DNA from: Bacillus sp. 103mf
Lineage (GTDB): Bacteria; Bacillota; Bacilli; Bacillales; Bacillaceae_G
Length of the DNA stretch: 64,000 bases
Assembly (NCBI RefSeq): GCF_900116295.1
Contig: NZ_FPAF01000004.1
Coordinates: 186,001-250,000 of the forward strand
Direction of reading: 5' to 3'
How positions within the stretch are numbered: the stretch's first letter is position 1; each line of letters opens with the position of its first letter. The notes below the pieces were generated by a model. That model was given only the letters and a program-made list of their open reading frames with translations. It searched no databases and had not been told where the DNA came from. The position numbers were made by a program, and so were the translations under genes. Of the stretch, positions 24,467 to 33,410 are shown piece by piece.

Positions 24467-24778
24467 CTATTCCTTATTGGAAGGCGGAAAAGAAAGAAAG
24501 ATTAATGAATCAATAAGTTCGACAGAAATGTTGAAATCATCATGAATGGTAATTTCTACACATGTAACTAATGGTAACGTAATAATAAGTACGTCACCAT
24601 CAATGATAACTCCTGATGAACATGTATCGTAGTCACTTATAGACAGCTCTATGTTTATACCTGGAGAAATTAAAATTTCCAAACATATATTTATGCATTG
24701 TTCGAATACGTAAGCGATTGTAGACCTCTCCTTTCTACATATCCACAATTTATATGTAGATAGACGTTTAAATTCCAT
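24467..24778 (-). CDS. Hypothetical protein, beta-rich, 103 residues
   Basis: An unrecognised protein with alternating hydrophobic and polar residues (INIELSISDYDTCSSG, DVLIITLPLVTCVEI, FNISVELIDSLIFL), suggesting a small beta-sheet fold. It contains six cysteines. The ribosome binding site before the ATG at 24778 is weak (TTTAGAG), and a good AAAGGAG lies inside the frame without a usual start codon after it, so the start is uncertain. It is isolated between small genes. Its style recalls spore-coat-associated small proteins but I cannot name a family. Confidence 0.5.
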   Translation of the reverse strand: MEFKRLSTYKLWICRKERSTIAYVFEQCINICLEILISPGINIELSISDYDTCSSGVIIDGDVLIITLPLVTCVEITIHDDFNISVELIDSLIFLSFPPSNKE

Positions 24779-24980
24779 CTCTAAAAGTAACTCTCATACC
24801 ATACTATTTAAAGATTTATCTTCTTGATTGGACAGGTTATCTATTTATAAAAAATAAATTTCTGTAGTAAAGGGTGGATCTGGAGAATTATATAAAAGCA
24901 TTTTCTAGGGGCAATCGGGGACTACCACAATAATAAAATCGAGATTTCTATCCTTTTGTATCATTACTTTCATGAATATG

Positions 24981-25023
24981 AAAAGTCCGATATAACTTTA
25001 ATGAAGTTACAATCGGACTTTTT
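24981..25023. terminator. Hairpin with T-runs on both sides
   Basis: AAAAGTCCGAT (24981-24991) pairs with ATCGGACTTTTT (25012-25023). It lies downstream of the reverse-strand gene 25068-25400 and is probably its terminator. Confidence 0.8.
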
Positions 25024-25067
25024 ATGTCAAAATTATCTTAATGTAATTGTTCATTAGCGAACGTTAT

Positions 25068-25400
25068 TTAAAAATTTTCATACCTCATCCATCCACTTTC
25101 AGATCGTTCCGCTTTATATTTACCGTAAGACAGAAGCTTCATTGCTGAACGATTGGCTGCGTGAAAAACTAAGCTCAGCTTCCGTTCTTCGTCCATTTCA
25201 CTCGGATAGGTCGTAGATTCATAAACATAATAAGCTGCCATAATACAGGGGACTACTTGTTCCGGTTCAAATTCATATGCAGTTGCATCATCGACAACGA
25301 AATCAATAAGACATCGGTTTTCATCTAACATTTCTTTTTGGAGTAACTTTTTTACCGGTTCCGGTACTAATTCTAATATTTTATTTCTCAGAACAGTCAT
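25068..25400 (-). CDS. Hypothetical protein, 110 residues
   Basis: An unrecognised soluble protein, probably mostly helical (MTVLRNKILELVPEPVKKLL; ERKLSLVFHAANRSAMKLLSYG). Its ATG overlaps the TGA of the upstream 50-residue gene (ATGA), so the two are translationally coupled. No signal or membrane segment. The operon ends at the hairpin 24981-25023. Confidence 0.65.
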   Translation of the reverse strand: MTVLRNKILELVPEPVKKLLQKEMLDENRCLIDFVVDDATAYEFEPEQVVPCIMAAYYVYESTTYPSEMDEERKLSLVFHAANRSAMKLLSYGKYKAERSESGWMRYENF

Positions 25401-25549
25401 TTTTTCGCTCTTTCAGCACGAAGAATTGCATCATTTGTTGGTGTGTTAGGTACAAAATTCCCATGACTATCAATGCTATGCGCTTCTTTATCATATTGTC
25501 CGTTAGCATTACGTTTCTTTATTGTAAACGGGTTTTGATTGTTTCCCAT
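25397..25549 (-). CDS. Small basic hypothetical protein, 50 residues
   Basis: The ATG follows a strong GGAGGTGA 5 bases upstream. The product starts MGNNQNPFTIKKRNANGQYD and ends NDAILRAERAKK; it is hydrophilic and Asn/Lys-rich. The stop overlaps the start of the 110-residue gene by 4 bases. Too short to assign; the coupling suggests the two products work together. Confidence 0.65.
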   Translation of the reverse strand: MGNNQNPFTIKKRNANGQYDKEAHSIDSHGNFVPNTPTNDAILRAERAKK

Positions 25550-25704
25550 ACTTATCACCTCCAATAAATAGTATGTGCAAATCAGAAACTATTTTGTCTA
25601 AAAGATATTTTACAAAAAGTGGAATAGGAATGACGATTTACCCTGTATGAAATAGTTCCTTTCGTAAAAAATAGGTACAAACCTTAACAAAAGGAGGGTA
25701 AATT

Positions 25705-25830
25705 ATGACGAATCGAAATGATAATCGAGAACGTAAAAACAAATATCCTAACAATCAAAAAAACGATACTGAATTCTCCAAAGATGTAAATATTAGAAGC
25801 GAAGTAACAAAAAAAGATTTAAAAAAATAA
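25705..25830 (+). CDS. Small hydrophilic hypothetical protein, 41 residues
   Basis: The ATG follows AAAGGAGGG. The product is extremely polar (MTNRNDNRERKNKYPNNQKN; ends SEVTKKDLKK), and similar in style to the 47-residue product at 24229-24372. A terminator of the AGCTTGGATT type follows within 25 bp. Probably a genuine small, perhaps spore-stage, protein. Confidence 0.6.
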   Translation: MTNRNDNRERKNKYPNNQKNDTEFSKDVNIRSEVTKKDLKK

Positions 25831-25852
25831 TGTTTTGAACCATTAAATACTG

Positions 25853-25886
25853 AAAAAGCTTGGATTCAATCAAATCCAAGCTTTTT
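25853..25886 (+). terminator. Rho-independent terminator, AGCTTGGATT type
   Basis: AAAAAGCTTGGATT pairs with AATCCAAGCTTTTTC. It is nearly the same hairpin as at 24033-24063. Confidence 0.85.
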
Positions 25887-25927
25887 CAAATGATAGAAAT
25901 CCAACCATATTTCTCATAAAAAAGGAT

Positions 25928-25950
25928 GAATTTCACTTACCGTATTTTGG
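25928..25950 (+). repeat. Diverged copy of the TTACCGTATTTT motif
   Basis: GAATTTCACTTACCGTATTT differs at a few positions from the 24-bp motif at 24107. It lies about 150 bp before the speD start. Confidence 0.45.
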
Positions 25951-26098
25951 TAATGAAAATTAAAACCAACCATTAAATCATATTTAATGGTTGGTAAGCA
26001 ATCTTAAGACACATGTATTAAAAAATTGTAGGATGGAACTATATTTCATAAAGAGTTTGTCAATCATTATTGAATATAAAAAAGAGGGGGCATTCACC

Positions 26099-26935
26099 AT
26101 GAAACTAACACCAGAGCAGCGAATTCAATTGCACGGATTTAATAATCTTACAAAATCATTAAGTTTTAATATGTATGATATTTGCTATACCAAAACAAGA
26201 GAAGAACGAGAAGCATACATAGAATACATAGATGAACAATATAATGCAGACAGATTAACAAAGATTTTAAAAAATGTATCTGATATTATAGGTGCACACG
26301 TATTAAATGTTGCGAAACAAGACTATGTTCCACAAGGAGCGAGCGTAACAATATTAGTTTCAGAAGGCCCGATTGTAGAAGTTCCAACTGAATCATTTAA
26401 CGAATCACCCGGTCCTCTTCCTGGATCAGTCGTTATACAATTAGATAAGAGCCATATAACAGTTCATACGTATCCGGAATATCACCCAGATGAAGGAATC
26501 AGCACTTTTAGAGCAGACATCGATGTATCTACATGCGGCGAAATCTCGCCTCTTAAAGCACTAAATTATTTAATCCACTCATTTGATACGGATATTATGA
26601 CCATTGATTACCGAGTTCGTGGCTTTACAAGAGATATAACAGGTAACAAATTATTTATTGACCACGAAATAAACTCCATCCAAAATTACATCCCAAAGAA
26701 TGTAAAAAAAATGTATGACATGATTGATGTCAATGTATATCAAGAACATATTTTTCATACAAAATGCAAATTAAAAGAGTTTGACTTAAATAATTATTTG
26801 TTTGGATATACACAAGAAACATTGTCTGCAGACGAACAAGAAAAAATTACAAAGCAATTAAAATTGGAAATGGACGAAATATTTTATGGAAAGAATATGA
26901 ATCATGGTTCTATTGAAGAAGGTTCAAATGAATAA
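26099..26935 (+). CDS. speD: S-adenosylmethionine decarboxylase proenzyme, E. coli-like class
   Basis: A 278-residue pyruvoyl enzyme that makes decarboxylated SAM for spermidine synthesis. I start at the ATG at 26099 (GAGGGGG upstream); the longer frame from 25991 lacks a site. The self-cleavage motif [13 protein letters not shown] is present, and Ser118 would become the pyruvoyl group. [17 protein letters not shown] is the other conserved stretch. Length fits the long (E. coli) class, not the short class typical of B. subtilis. No spermidine synthase gene is adjacent. Confidence 0.92.
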   Translation: MKLTPEQRIQLHGFNNLTKSLSFNMYDICYTKTREEREAYIEYIDEQYNADRLTKILKNVSDIIGAHVLNVAKQDYVPQGASVTILVSEGPIVEVPTESFNESPGPLPGSVVIQLDKSHITVHTYPEYHPDEGISTFRADIDVSTCGEISPLKALNYLIHSFDTDIMTIDYRVRGFTRDITGNKLFIDHEINSIQNYIPKNVKKMYDMIDVNVYQEHIFHTKCKLKEFDLNNYLFGYTQETLSADEQEKITKQLKLEMDEIFYGKNMNHGSIEEGSNE

Positions 26936-26991
26936 TAAATACACAACATCAGTTGGACATCGCAAGTACTAATGAGAATCTACTACTTACT

Positions 26992-27022
26992 AAAAACAGG
27001 GAGATAAAATTCCTGTTTTTTT
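26992..27022 (+). terminator. Terminator after speD
   Basis: AAAAACAGGGA and TTCCTGTTTTTT form a short stem with a T-run. Confidence 0.75.
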
Positions 27023-27104
27023 ATATGCTACATGTAAAGAAAGGTATTCTTCATTTTTTGTCGAAATTAAAATTTGTCATAGATCTGTTAAAGGAAGGTA
27101 AAAA

Positions 27105-28109
27105 ATGAAAAAATACGAACAATTAATTTCATGGGTAGAAAATATAAAAGAACGAAACCACAGCTCTTCTGCTGCACTTTTTATTATGAAAGATAATGAA
27201 GTTGTATTGGAGCATTATAGTGGAACCCACTCTAATATAAAAAATAGTTCTCCTATTACTGCAACTTCACAGTTTAACGTTGCTTCTGCAAGAAAAAGTT
27301 ATTTAGGACTTGCGATTGCCTACGCGCTTTATGAAGGAAAAATTAAGAGTTTAGACGATTATGCTGTGGATTACTTTGAAGAGTGTGACAAAACTTTACT
27401 TGGTAAGACAACCTTAAGGCACTTAGTCACTCATTCGCACGATCTCCATATGAGTGACAGCGGGATTACGTACCGGGAATTTGAACCTGGGGAAGAATGG
27501 GCTTATAGAGGTATTAATGTTGAAATGATGACGCAGCTAATTTATAAGTTATATAATAAAAGCTTTCCGGAATTACTGAAAGAACGAGTCTTTATACCTG
27601 CAGGTTTTACGGAAACAGCTTGGCAAACAACAGATCATGAAAATTTAGTAAAAGTAGTCATAAATCCAAATGAAGAAGCTGTAAGTAAGATAGGAGTATC
27701 AGATGACGGGACAGAATCGAATCTTTTTGTCTCCGCTAAAGAGTTTGCTTATTGGGGACACCTTCACTTAAATAAAGGGTATATGAATGGAAAACAAATT
27801 GTACCAGAAGAAGTTATTGAGATTGCAACACAAGTTCATTCTCCTTATTATAAAAATCCAAATTTACCACAAAACGGATTGTTTTGGTTTGTTCAGAATG
27901 CACCAGCACTGCAAAGCGAAATAGGAGAAAGAGTTCCAAAGGGATCTTATCAAATATTAGGTATAACAGGACCAACAATTTTAGTTATTCCTGAATATAA
28001 TGTCGTTGTCGCAAAGATGTATAACAAAAGATATAACTATGGAGGAGACAATTATCTACAATATTTAAGAGAATTTAGCAATTTAGTGGCTGATATGTTT
28101 GCTTATTAA
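27105..28109 (+). CDS. Serine hydrolase, beta-lactamase class C/PBP4* family
   Basis: A 334-residue protein of the beta-lactamase-related serine hydrolase family (esterases, D-amino peptidases and class C relatives). The active-site motif is S61-A-R-K64 in FNVASARKSYLG. The Y-x-N-type tyrosine is probably in EWAYRGINVEM, and HITG-like GITGPT near the end replaces the KTG box. No signal peptide is seen, so it is probably cytosolic. AAGGAAGG precedes the ATG. Despite the fold, beta-lactamase activity should not be assumed. A terminator lies about 175 bp downstream. Confidence 0.85.
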   Translation: MKKYEQLISWVENIKERNHSSSAALFIMKDNEVVLEHYSGTHSNIKNSSPITATSQFNVASARKSYLGLAIAYALYEGKIKSLDDYAVDYFEECDKTLLGKTTLRHLVTHSHDLHMSDSGITYREFEPGEEWAYRGINVEMMTQLIYKLYNKSFPELLKERVFIPAGFTETAWQTTDHENLVKVVINPNEEAVSKIGVSDDGTESNLFVSAKEFAYWGHLHLNKGYMNGKQIVPEEVIEIATQVHSPYYKNPNLPQNGLFWFVQNAPALQSEIGERVPKGSYQILGITGPTILVIPEYNVVVAKMYNKRYNYGGDNYLQYLREFSNLVADMFAY

Positions 28110-28465
28110 ATCTTTTATTCATGCAAAGTAAAAGTATCTGAATTAGGGCATAATTACCTTTTTAAAAAAGGGCATTCTTATAAATAGCAACAAATACATT
28201 GTTTGATATGGTATGTACATAAATCATTAGAAGATACATTATGTTAGCACAGCTTTACTGCAATCAAATCGAATATTTTTAATCAACAAAAAGACACTTC
28301 ATTGGTAAGTGTCTTTTTGTTAATTAAAAACGATAAAGTCAAAGGTAGTACACCATATTCATTTTTATCTTCATATCCGTATCTCACGGAGCATTGTGGT
28401 TATAATAAACATCGTTAGACGATTATTGAAAAGAATTGAAATAAGAACAGAGAGGGAAGGATGGT
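28110..28465. other. Intergenic region with terminator
   Basis: It contains a strong terminator at 28285-28321 and otherwise no ORF with a ribosome binding site. The final bases hold the ribosome binding site (GAGGGAAGG) of the truncated ORF at 28466. Confidence 0.5.
28285..28321 (+). terminator. Rho-independent terminator
   Basis: AACAAAAAGACACTT pairs with AAGTGTCTTTTTGTT (28307-28321). Confidence 0.9.
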
Positions 28466-28549
28466 ATGAAACATTCATCTGTTAATCCATGGCTTGTTGC
28501 CCTTGGTACATCTGTCTCTTCATATGGCACGGGCAGTCTAATTATGTAG
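28466..28549 (+). pseudogene. Truncated start of a permease-like gene
   Basis: A 27-codon frame (MKHSSVNPWLVALGTSVSSY, then GTGSLIM and a stop) with a good ribosome binding site. The sequence looks like the first membrane segment of a transporter, such as an MFS protein. It is followed directly by a hairpin (GTAGAAC with GTTCTAC) and a repeat-like GC-richer block to about 28670. Probably a gene cut off by a repeat or deletion; a real 27-residue peptide is the alternative. Confidence 0.45.
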
Positions 28550-28816
28550 AACACAACATGTTCTACACTCGCTTACTCCCTTTGTTTTAAACCTCGCATG
28601 CGGCAGAAAAACTCCCTGACTGCTTCTACGCACGACCAGATGCTCTTGCCCCACTAAAAAAAGGGTTTTATGTCATTTTTTAAATTTGTACATATATATA
28701 GTTAGTGCAATTCTTATATATTTCTATAAAATTTATAAATAGAGGATGGCATATAAAGAGAAATATAAGGTAATATAAAAACTATGGCATAAAAACTTTA
28801 AGAGAGGAGAGAAAAT

Positions 28817-29638
28817 ATGATGATGGATCAACATGAGTTGAAACAAGAACTGCAACAAATCAAAAATAACAATTATGCCGTCCCAGAAGATGTGGACGCA
28901 TATCCATATGCACAATGGATGCTGGATTATATCGGGTCACCCGATGCCGAGCTGCGTGATGAATTGATTTACAGTACGCTCGAACGATGGATTACAGGTG
29001 AAGTGTTTAGACAAAAAGAGTTACGCGGGCTACTGCTGCAGGCACTTAGTCCTGATTATTTGTTTTATAAAATCGGCGAGAAGGAAACAGACTCTGTTTT
29101 TAAACGTGCTTTCTCAATTCTAATCCCACCGCTTATTTTATCTGTTCATGAAAAAGAACCGTTCTTATCTGAAGAACAGCTCTACAGCGTGGCAGAACAA
29201 GTTCTTGAATATGTGTATCTTGAGCAAGATGTAAGGGGCTATGTAGATGGAAAAGGATGGGCTCATTCTACTGCACATGCCGCAGATGCGCTAGATGCTT
29301 TAGCACGTACGATACGAAGTCGCGAATTTTCACATGCAATCCTTACTGCTGTTCGTCATAAGGTTCGTCTGCACGATTACGTATACATAAACTTTGAAGA
29401 TGAGAGATTAGTGACGGCGGTAATCTCTTTATGGAACCAAAATATATTAGCCCAAGAAGAATGGAACAATTGGCTTTATAGCTTTACAATCATTGAAGAA
29501 GCTTCAGCTTCTCGAAATGATATTTTAATACAAAACATGAGAACCTTCTTAAGAAGCTTGTATTTCCGAGCTTTAGAACAAGAGGGAAACTCTGCGTTTA
29601 CAATTGCTACATTGGAGACTTTAAAAAAATTGCGTTAG
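28817..29638 (+). CDS. DUF2785 family protein
   Basis: A 273-residue, mostly helical soluble protein. The central HSTAHAADALDALART stretch and the overall sequence match DUF2785, a family known from Bacillus without an assigned reaction. GAGGAG lies 7 bases before the first of three adjacent ATG codons. No signal peptide or membrane helix. The lipoprotein gene follows in the same direction after 72 bp, with no strong terminator between. Confidence 0.78.
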   Translation: MMMDQHELKQELQQIKNNNYAVPEDVDAYPYAQWMLDYIGSPDAELRDELIYSTLERWITGEVFRQKELRGLLLQALSPDYLFYKIGEKETDSVFKRAFSILIPPLILSVHEKEPFLSEEQLYSVAEQVLEYVYLEQDVRGYVDGKGWAHSTAHAADALDALARTIRSREFSHAILTAVRHKVRLHDYVYINFEDERLVTAVISLWNQNILAQEEWNNWLYSFTIIEEASASRNDILIQNMRTFLRSLYFRALEQEGNSAFTIATLETLKKLR

Positions 29639-29710
29639 TTTTAAAAGTCACTTTATTATTAAATTCATCATGTTATTTTTCACAAAATTAATAAACTCGA
29701 GGTAAAAGAA

Positions 29711-30535
29711 ATGAAAAAAATTTCAGCATTCATGTGTGTTTCCCTACTCTTACTAGGAGCATGTGACAAAAAAGAAACTACTGAACCTAAGAAACAAACA
29801 GAAAAACAACAAGAATCCCGTACAGCGAAACAAACGGAAAAACAACAAGAGTCTCATGCATTGAAACAAAAAGATGTGTTTGCAGCCACTCGAACAGCGT
29901 TAACAGCAAAGACAAAAATGAATATATTCTTACCAACAAAAATCCCTCTGTCTAATGAAAAAAAGGTTTTATCTGCATACACAGAAGGACAAGATAAAGG
30001 TTACACTGTTACATTTTTTGAAAGTAACAGTCCATTACCTGTTGATTCTGCTGCACTTTCGGATTCTAATCAAGCTAAGCAAATCGCAAAACTATCTGTC
30101 AAAAAGTATGAGACAAAAGAAGAAGCCGGTAAAAGTTTATGTTCAACATTTAAATTAAATCCTGATTACGAAAAAGATGTCCCGAGCAAGGATGATCCTA
30201 GTGCAATAGATTTAGGGAATGGAATTAAAGGTTTTACTGAGGGAGCAGCAGGAACAATGTATTTGAATTTTGTTAAGGATCATTGGGCAATTTTTGTAAA
30301 AAGTCCATCGACAAATAAAGATGACAATATATCTGTAGCAAAATCCATAGTGAACCAATTAGAGAAAGAGCCACTACCAACTCCAAACTCTTACGCAGTT
30401 ATAGAAGTGGATAACAGACTGAAACAAAATCGTGTATATTGGCAAAATGGAGATACTTTATATGGGATAGAAACAAGTGGCTCTATCCAAGATGCATTAA
30501 CTATTGCCGCTCACTTTGAGTCTACGTCTAAGTGA
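29711..30535 (+). CDS. Secreted lipoprotein of unknown function
   Basis: A 274-residue lipoprotein: signal MKKISAFMCVSLLLLGAC with lipobox LLGAC (lipid-modified Cys18). A low-complexity linker has two near-identical units (KQTEKQQESRTAKQTEKQQE), and a globular domain with no recognised motif follows. The C-terminal VYWQNGDTLYGIETSG looks like a short beta repeat. GAGGTAAAAG precedes the ATG. A strong terminator follows. Probably anchored to the outer face of the membrane. Confidence 0.75.
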   Translation: MKKISAFMCVSLLLLGACDKKETTEPKKQTEKQQESRTAKQTEKQQESHALKQKDVFAATRTALTAKTKMNIFLPTKIPLSNEKKVLSAYTEGQDKGYTVTFFESNSPLPVDSAALSDSNQAKQIAKLSVKKYETKEEAGKSLCSTFKLNPDYEKDVPSKDDPSAIDLGNGIKGFTEGAAGTMYLNFVKDHWAIFVKSPSTNKDDNISVAKSIVNQLEKEPLPTPNSYAVIEVDNRLKQNRVYWQNGDTLYGIETSGSIQDALTIAAHFESTSK

Positions 30536-30559
30536 TTAAAAAGAAATACAAATTGTTTA

Positions 30560-30596
30560 TCAAAAAAGAGTCTTAATCATTAAGACTCTTTTTTGA
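30560..30596 (+). terminator. Rho-independent terminator
   Basis: TCAAAAAAGAGTCTTA pairs with TAAGACTCTTTTTTGA. Confidence 0.9.
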
Positions 30597-30637
30597 ATGT
30601 TCAGCATAGCAGTGTAAACAAAATAATCTCCATGTAG
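30582..30637 (+). repeat. Segment repeated at 36356-36415
   Basis: AAGACTCTTTTTTGA..GTT.AGCATAGCA..GTAA.....CTCCATG aligns with 36356-36415 over about 55 bp, starting inside the terminator stem. The copy at 36356 lies directly before murQ and has no matching stem on its left. Confidence 0.5.
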
Positions 30638-30770
30638 GCTCAGTGTCAGATTTGAGTGGAAATAAATGTATGTAGCATTTAAAAATGATAAATGTGTTTA
30701 TTGTAAATAAAATAAAGCTTGTGACCCGAAATTACATGTATCTCGGTCGAACCCCATTTCATGCCTTCAC

Positions 30771-31298
30771 CTATAATTTTTGTTTATATGATAAAAAAAA
30801 TTTGCCACTAAAATCTTCACCAGTTATTTTTACTTGATACATATCATCTTGGGGGATTTGAATGCTTTTTTCTTTCTGGTCATGATTTAACTGTAAAACA
30901 ATACTCCCATGAGAATCGATAATATATGCTGTTAAAATGCCTCTCTGGGTTTCTTCATTTAAGGAGAATAACCAATTTTCATCTTTTTTTACTTTCATAA
31001 ATTGGCCTATTTCACCTATGAAGCTCTCACATCGTCTAATTCCTAAGCTATTCTCTTCAGTTTTAATTTTACCTCTATCTATTGTTCCTGTTCTATAAAA
31101 TCCCCTATTTTCTGCTTCCCGTGCCATTTCGTCTTTTCTTTTACCTAATTCTATTAATTCTTTACCTTCAGGCGTATTTAAAGATGGATCATCGATTGCA
31201 GCACCAGTATTCTCTGTTTCTTTAGAACTAGCTGTGTTATGGCTACAAGATACACAAAAAAGGGTGAAAGTAATAAATGTAATTACACTTTTTTTCAT
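30771..31298 (-). CDS. Lipoprotein of unknown function
   Basis: About 175 residues from the ATG at 31298 (GGGAG just upstream). The signal peptide MKKSVITFITFTLFCVSC carries the lipobox CVSC. The mature part is hydrophilic at first, then has a beta-rich C-terminal half (LTAYIIDSHGSIVLQLNH; DMYQVKITGEDFSGKFFLSY) that resembles a carbohydrate- or stress-type beta-sandwich but is not recognised. It follows the secreted-protein gene at 31324 by about 25 bp on the same strand, probably one operon. Confidence 0.7.
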   Translation of the reverse strand: MKKSVITFITFTLFCVSCSHNTASSKETENTGAAIDDPSLNTPEGKELIELGKRKDEMAREAENRGFYRTGTIDRGKIKTEENSLGIRRCESFIGEIGQFMKVKKDENWLFSLNEETQRGILTAYIIDSHGSIVLQLNHDQKEKSIQIPQDDMYQVKITGEDFSGKFFLSYKQKL

Positions 31299-31323
31299 TC
31301 GAACTCCCATTTCTTTCTTCCAT

Positions 31324-31749
31324 TCAACTGCTTTTCTTTAATTCAATTGGTTCAGTATAAAAAACGCCTGTTTTTCCATCAGCATGTTTTGTTTCCACCT
31401 TCAAACGATACATACCAGGGGATACAATTTGTCCACCCCAACCAGTCCAAATATCAAAATCTTCATATGTGTTGGCAGGTAATTCCGAATGGAATCCATC
31501 TGCATCATAATATTCCCATTTATCTTTGACTAATTTTTCAATACTTACTTGATACCATACGCTATATGGATTATCATTTGTAGCTTTTAATAAAAAACTT
31601 TGCCCTTGATAATATGAATTTGCTGTAGAAACAACAGTGAAATTATCTTGTGTAGCTGCTGAAACTTGTTTTGTTGGCGTAGTCATTTCTATAGCTGTAA
31701 AACTTCCGAATGTTAATGCTCCGATAAGTACTAATTTACCTAATTTCAT
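31324..31749 (-). CDS. Secreted protein, possible immunoglobulin-like domain
   Basis: A 141-residue protein with a Sec signal peptide (MKLGKLVLIGALTFGSFTAI, likely cleavage after QVSA at about residue 31). The mature part is beta-rich (SYYQGQSFLLKATNDNPYSV; GMYRLKVETKHADGKTGVFY), suggesting a single Ig-like or C2-like sandwich. GGAGG precedes the ATG. First gene of a two-gene reverse operon with the lipoprotein. Function not known. Confidence 0.7.
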   Translation of the reverse strand: MKLGKLVLIGALTFGSFTAIEMTTPTKQVSAATQDNFTVVSTANSYYQGQSFLLKATNDNPYSVWYQVSIEKLVKDKWEYYDADGFHSELPANTYEDFDIWTGWGGQIVSPGMYRLKVETKHADGKTGVFYTEPIELKKSS

Positions 31750-32173
31750 TTTGTGTTGTCCTCCATTATAAAATGATTTTTTAAATACTTGTTAAGTATA
31801 AAATAACCTAAAGGTAAACAGTTCCAATTCTTGTATTGTTTTGTTTTTTGTCTAGAAAAAGTAAGATTTATTTTTATTACAGGTGGTAGTAATACAAAAA
31901 AGAAACCCATAATGGATTTCTTTTTACATTTTCATTGGGTTTATTGGGGTACCGTCAGGAAAATGAGGATTTACAACGCTAAGCTCATTTTCAAGACGAT
32001 TCCCCAATTTATAACTAGGTTTTATTTCTCCCTCTAGATGGCCATTAAAGTGCTATTAGCCAAAACAAAAATGGATGTTATGTTAAAATTAATGTGAGAT
32101 TGTGAAAATTTGTACTTAAACCAAAGGTCAAGTTTGATCAAGAAATAAAGTGGAATAGGAAGTGGGATAAGCT
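31750..32173. other. Divergent intergenic region
   Basis: It lies between divergent genes and contains a repeat block (about 31880-32030, listed separately). The rest is AT-rich without a convincing ORF. Confidence 0.5.
31880..32030 (+). repeat. Dispersed repeat, CGCTAAG family, with hairpin
   Basis: AGAAACCCATAATGG with CATTGGGTTT forms a hairpin, followed by GGGGTACCGTCAGGAAAATG and GGATTTACAACGCTAAG. The latter part matches the family seen at 262-310 and, in reverse, at 44678-44715. Confidence 0.5.
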
Positions 32174-33244
32174 GTGAAAAGTTCAAGAAACAGGCTTGAA
32201 AGTATTCGTGTACTTGTTAATAAAATACTTGATTTGGACAGCTTTGTTAACAGACAAGAAGCTCATGCTCAACTTAATGGAGTATCATCTTTCGCTTCGA
32301 TGCTTGCAATGAAGAGAGGATTAGAAACAGAAATTGCGGCTATCACAGGTTTGCTTCACAACTATTATTTCTATAAAACTGGTATCAGTTATTTTCCCGG
32401 TATTAATAGTGCTGAAACCGTTAGACCTATCATAAGAGATTTAAATATTTTTTCTAAGGATGAACAACTTACCATTCTTCGGGCAATATTCTACCAGAAT
32501 CAGCGTGGGAAAGTCCACGGTCCATACGATGAATTAATCAAAGATGCTATTATGCTCAATAATTTCTTTCAGAGCTTGGATTACACCGTATCTCATATGG
32601 ATGTTCAAAGATTTCATAATATATTTGGTGAATTATCCATTCCAAAGGACCAACTTGAAGAAGTAGTTCCAACCAATCATAATGAAAAGATTGCAAAAAA
32701 CGGAAAAGATAAACGAAGCTTGTTGGCCGATATTTCAGAAGAACTAGCAAGTCAAAACATTATTGGTATTCCGGAAGATAAACTGTATACGGAAATTTGC
32801 CATTATTGGCCTGATCCAGATATATATAAAGTACTCCAAGGGAATTGGTGTGCAGCATTCGTATACCATTGCTGTATGCAGGCAGGAATTTTGCTGCCGA
32901 TACGTTATCCAAACGGTAATTATCGACTAGCTGGTGTAGGTGCTATATTTGAGTGGGCTCTACTGCCCGAAACTGGATTTTTTAATTATGATGACCAGAA
33001 CTTTAGACCACAACGCGGCGATATAGTTATTTATGAAAAACTTTTATCAAATAATTCTCACGACCATATTGGAATTGTCCTTGATTGCGAAGACCAAGAA
33101 ATTCTTGTCGCAGAAGGGAACAAAGATAATGAAAATTATTCAAGCGTATTTCGTAGGTGTAGGGAACGCAACATTCTAGGCTATATTCGAATCGACAATG
33201 AATACGAATTTCATTTCGATGGTGACTATAATCCTATCATTTAA
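32174..33244 (+). CDS. HD-like domain fused to CHAP-like peptidase domain
   Basis: A 356-residue protein starting at GTG (GGAAGTGGG upstream). The N-terminal part (about 20-160) resembles an HD-type metal phosphohydrolase (RQEAHAQLNGVSSFASMLA, AAITGLLHNYYFY). The C-terminal part (about 225-345) resembles a CHAP/NlpC-like cysteine hydrolase: catalytic Cys in GNWCAAFVYHCCMQAG, His in NSHDHIGIVLDCE, then an acidic/Asn position. No signal peptide, so the CHAP-like domain would act inside the cell. I do not know a named family with this pairing. Confidence 0.6.
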   Translation: MKSSRNRLESIRVLVNKILDLDSFVNRQEAHAQLNGVSSFASMLAMKRGLETEIAAITGLLHNYYFYKTGISYFPGINSAETVRPIIRDLNIFSKDEQLTILRAIFYQNQRGKVHGPYDELIKDAIMLNNFFQSLDYTVSHMDVQRFHNIFGELSIPKDQLEEVVPTNHNEKIAKNGKDKRSLLADISEELASQNIIGIPEDKLYTEICHYWPDPDIYKVLQGNWCAAFVYHCCMQAGILLPIRYPNGNYRLAGVGAIFEWALLPETGFFNYDDQNFRPQRGDIVIYEKLLSNNSHDHIGIVLDCEDQEILVAEGNKDNENYSSVFRRCRERNILGYIRIDNEYEFHFDGDYNPII

Positions 33245-33283
33245 ATACTGTGTACCAATAGTTTATTAATATTTAAGGTTGAT

Positions 33284-33385
33284 ATGATTGGAAGAAAAAT
33301 TGCTTATTGAAGTGAATTTTATCAAGTACCTGATGATGGAGGACTATATGAAATGATAGAATATGTTGTAGATACACTGATTTAG
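33284..33385 (+). pseudogene. Short coding remnant with internal stop
   Basis: MIGRKIAY, TGA, then SEFYQVPDDGGLYEMIEYVV reads in one frame with a ribosome-binding-site-like AAGG before the ATG. The second part is protein-like. Probably the remains of a small gene; weakly supported. Confidence 0.25.
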
Positions 33386-33410
33386 ATGAGAGAATGGGGA
33401 GAGGGTTAGC

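Noticed and set aside
27105-28109. Serine hydrolase considered as a second beta-lactamase
   Set aside because: It has the S-x-x-K motif but no signal peptide and no standard K-T/S-G box, so it is better called a beta-lactamase-related hydrolase.
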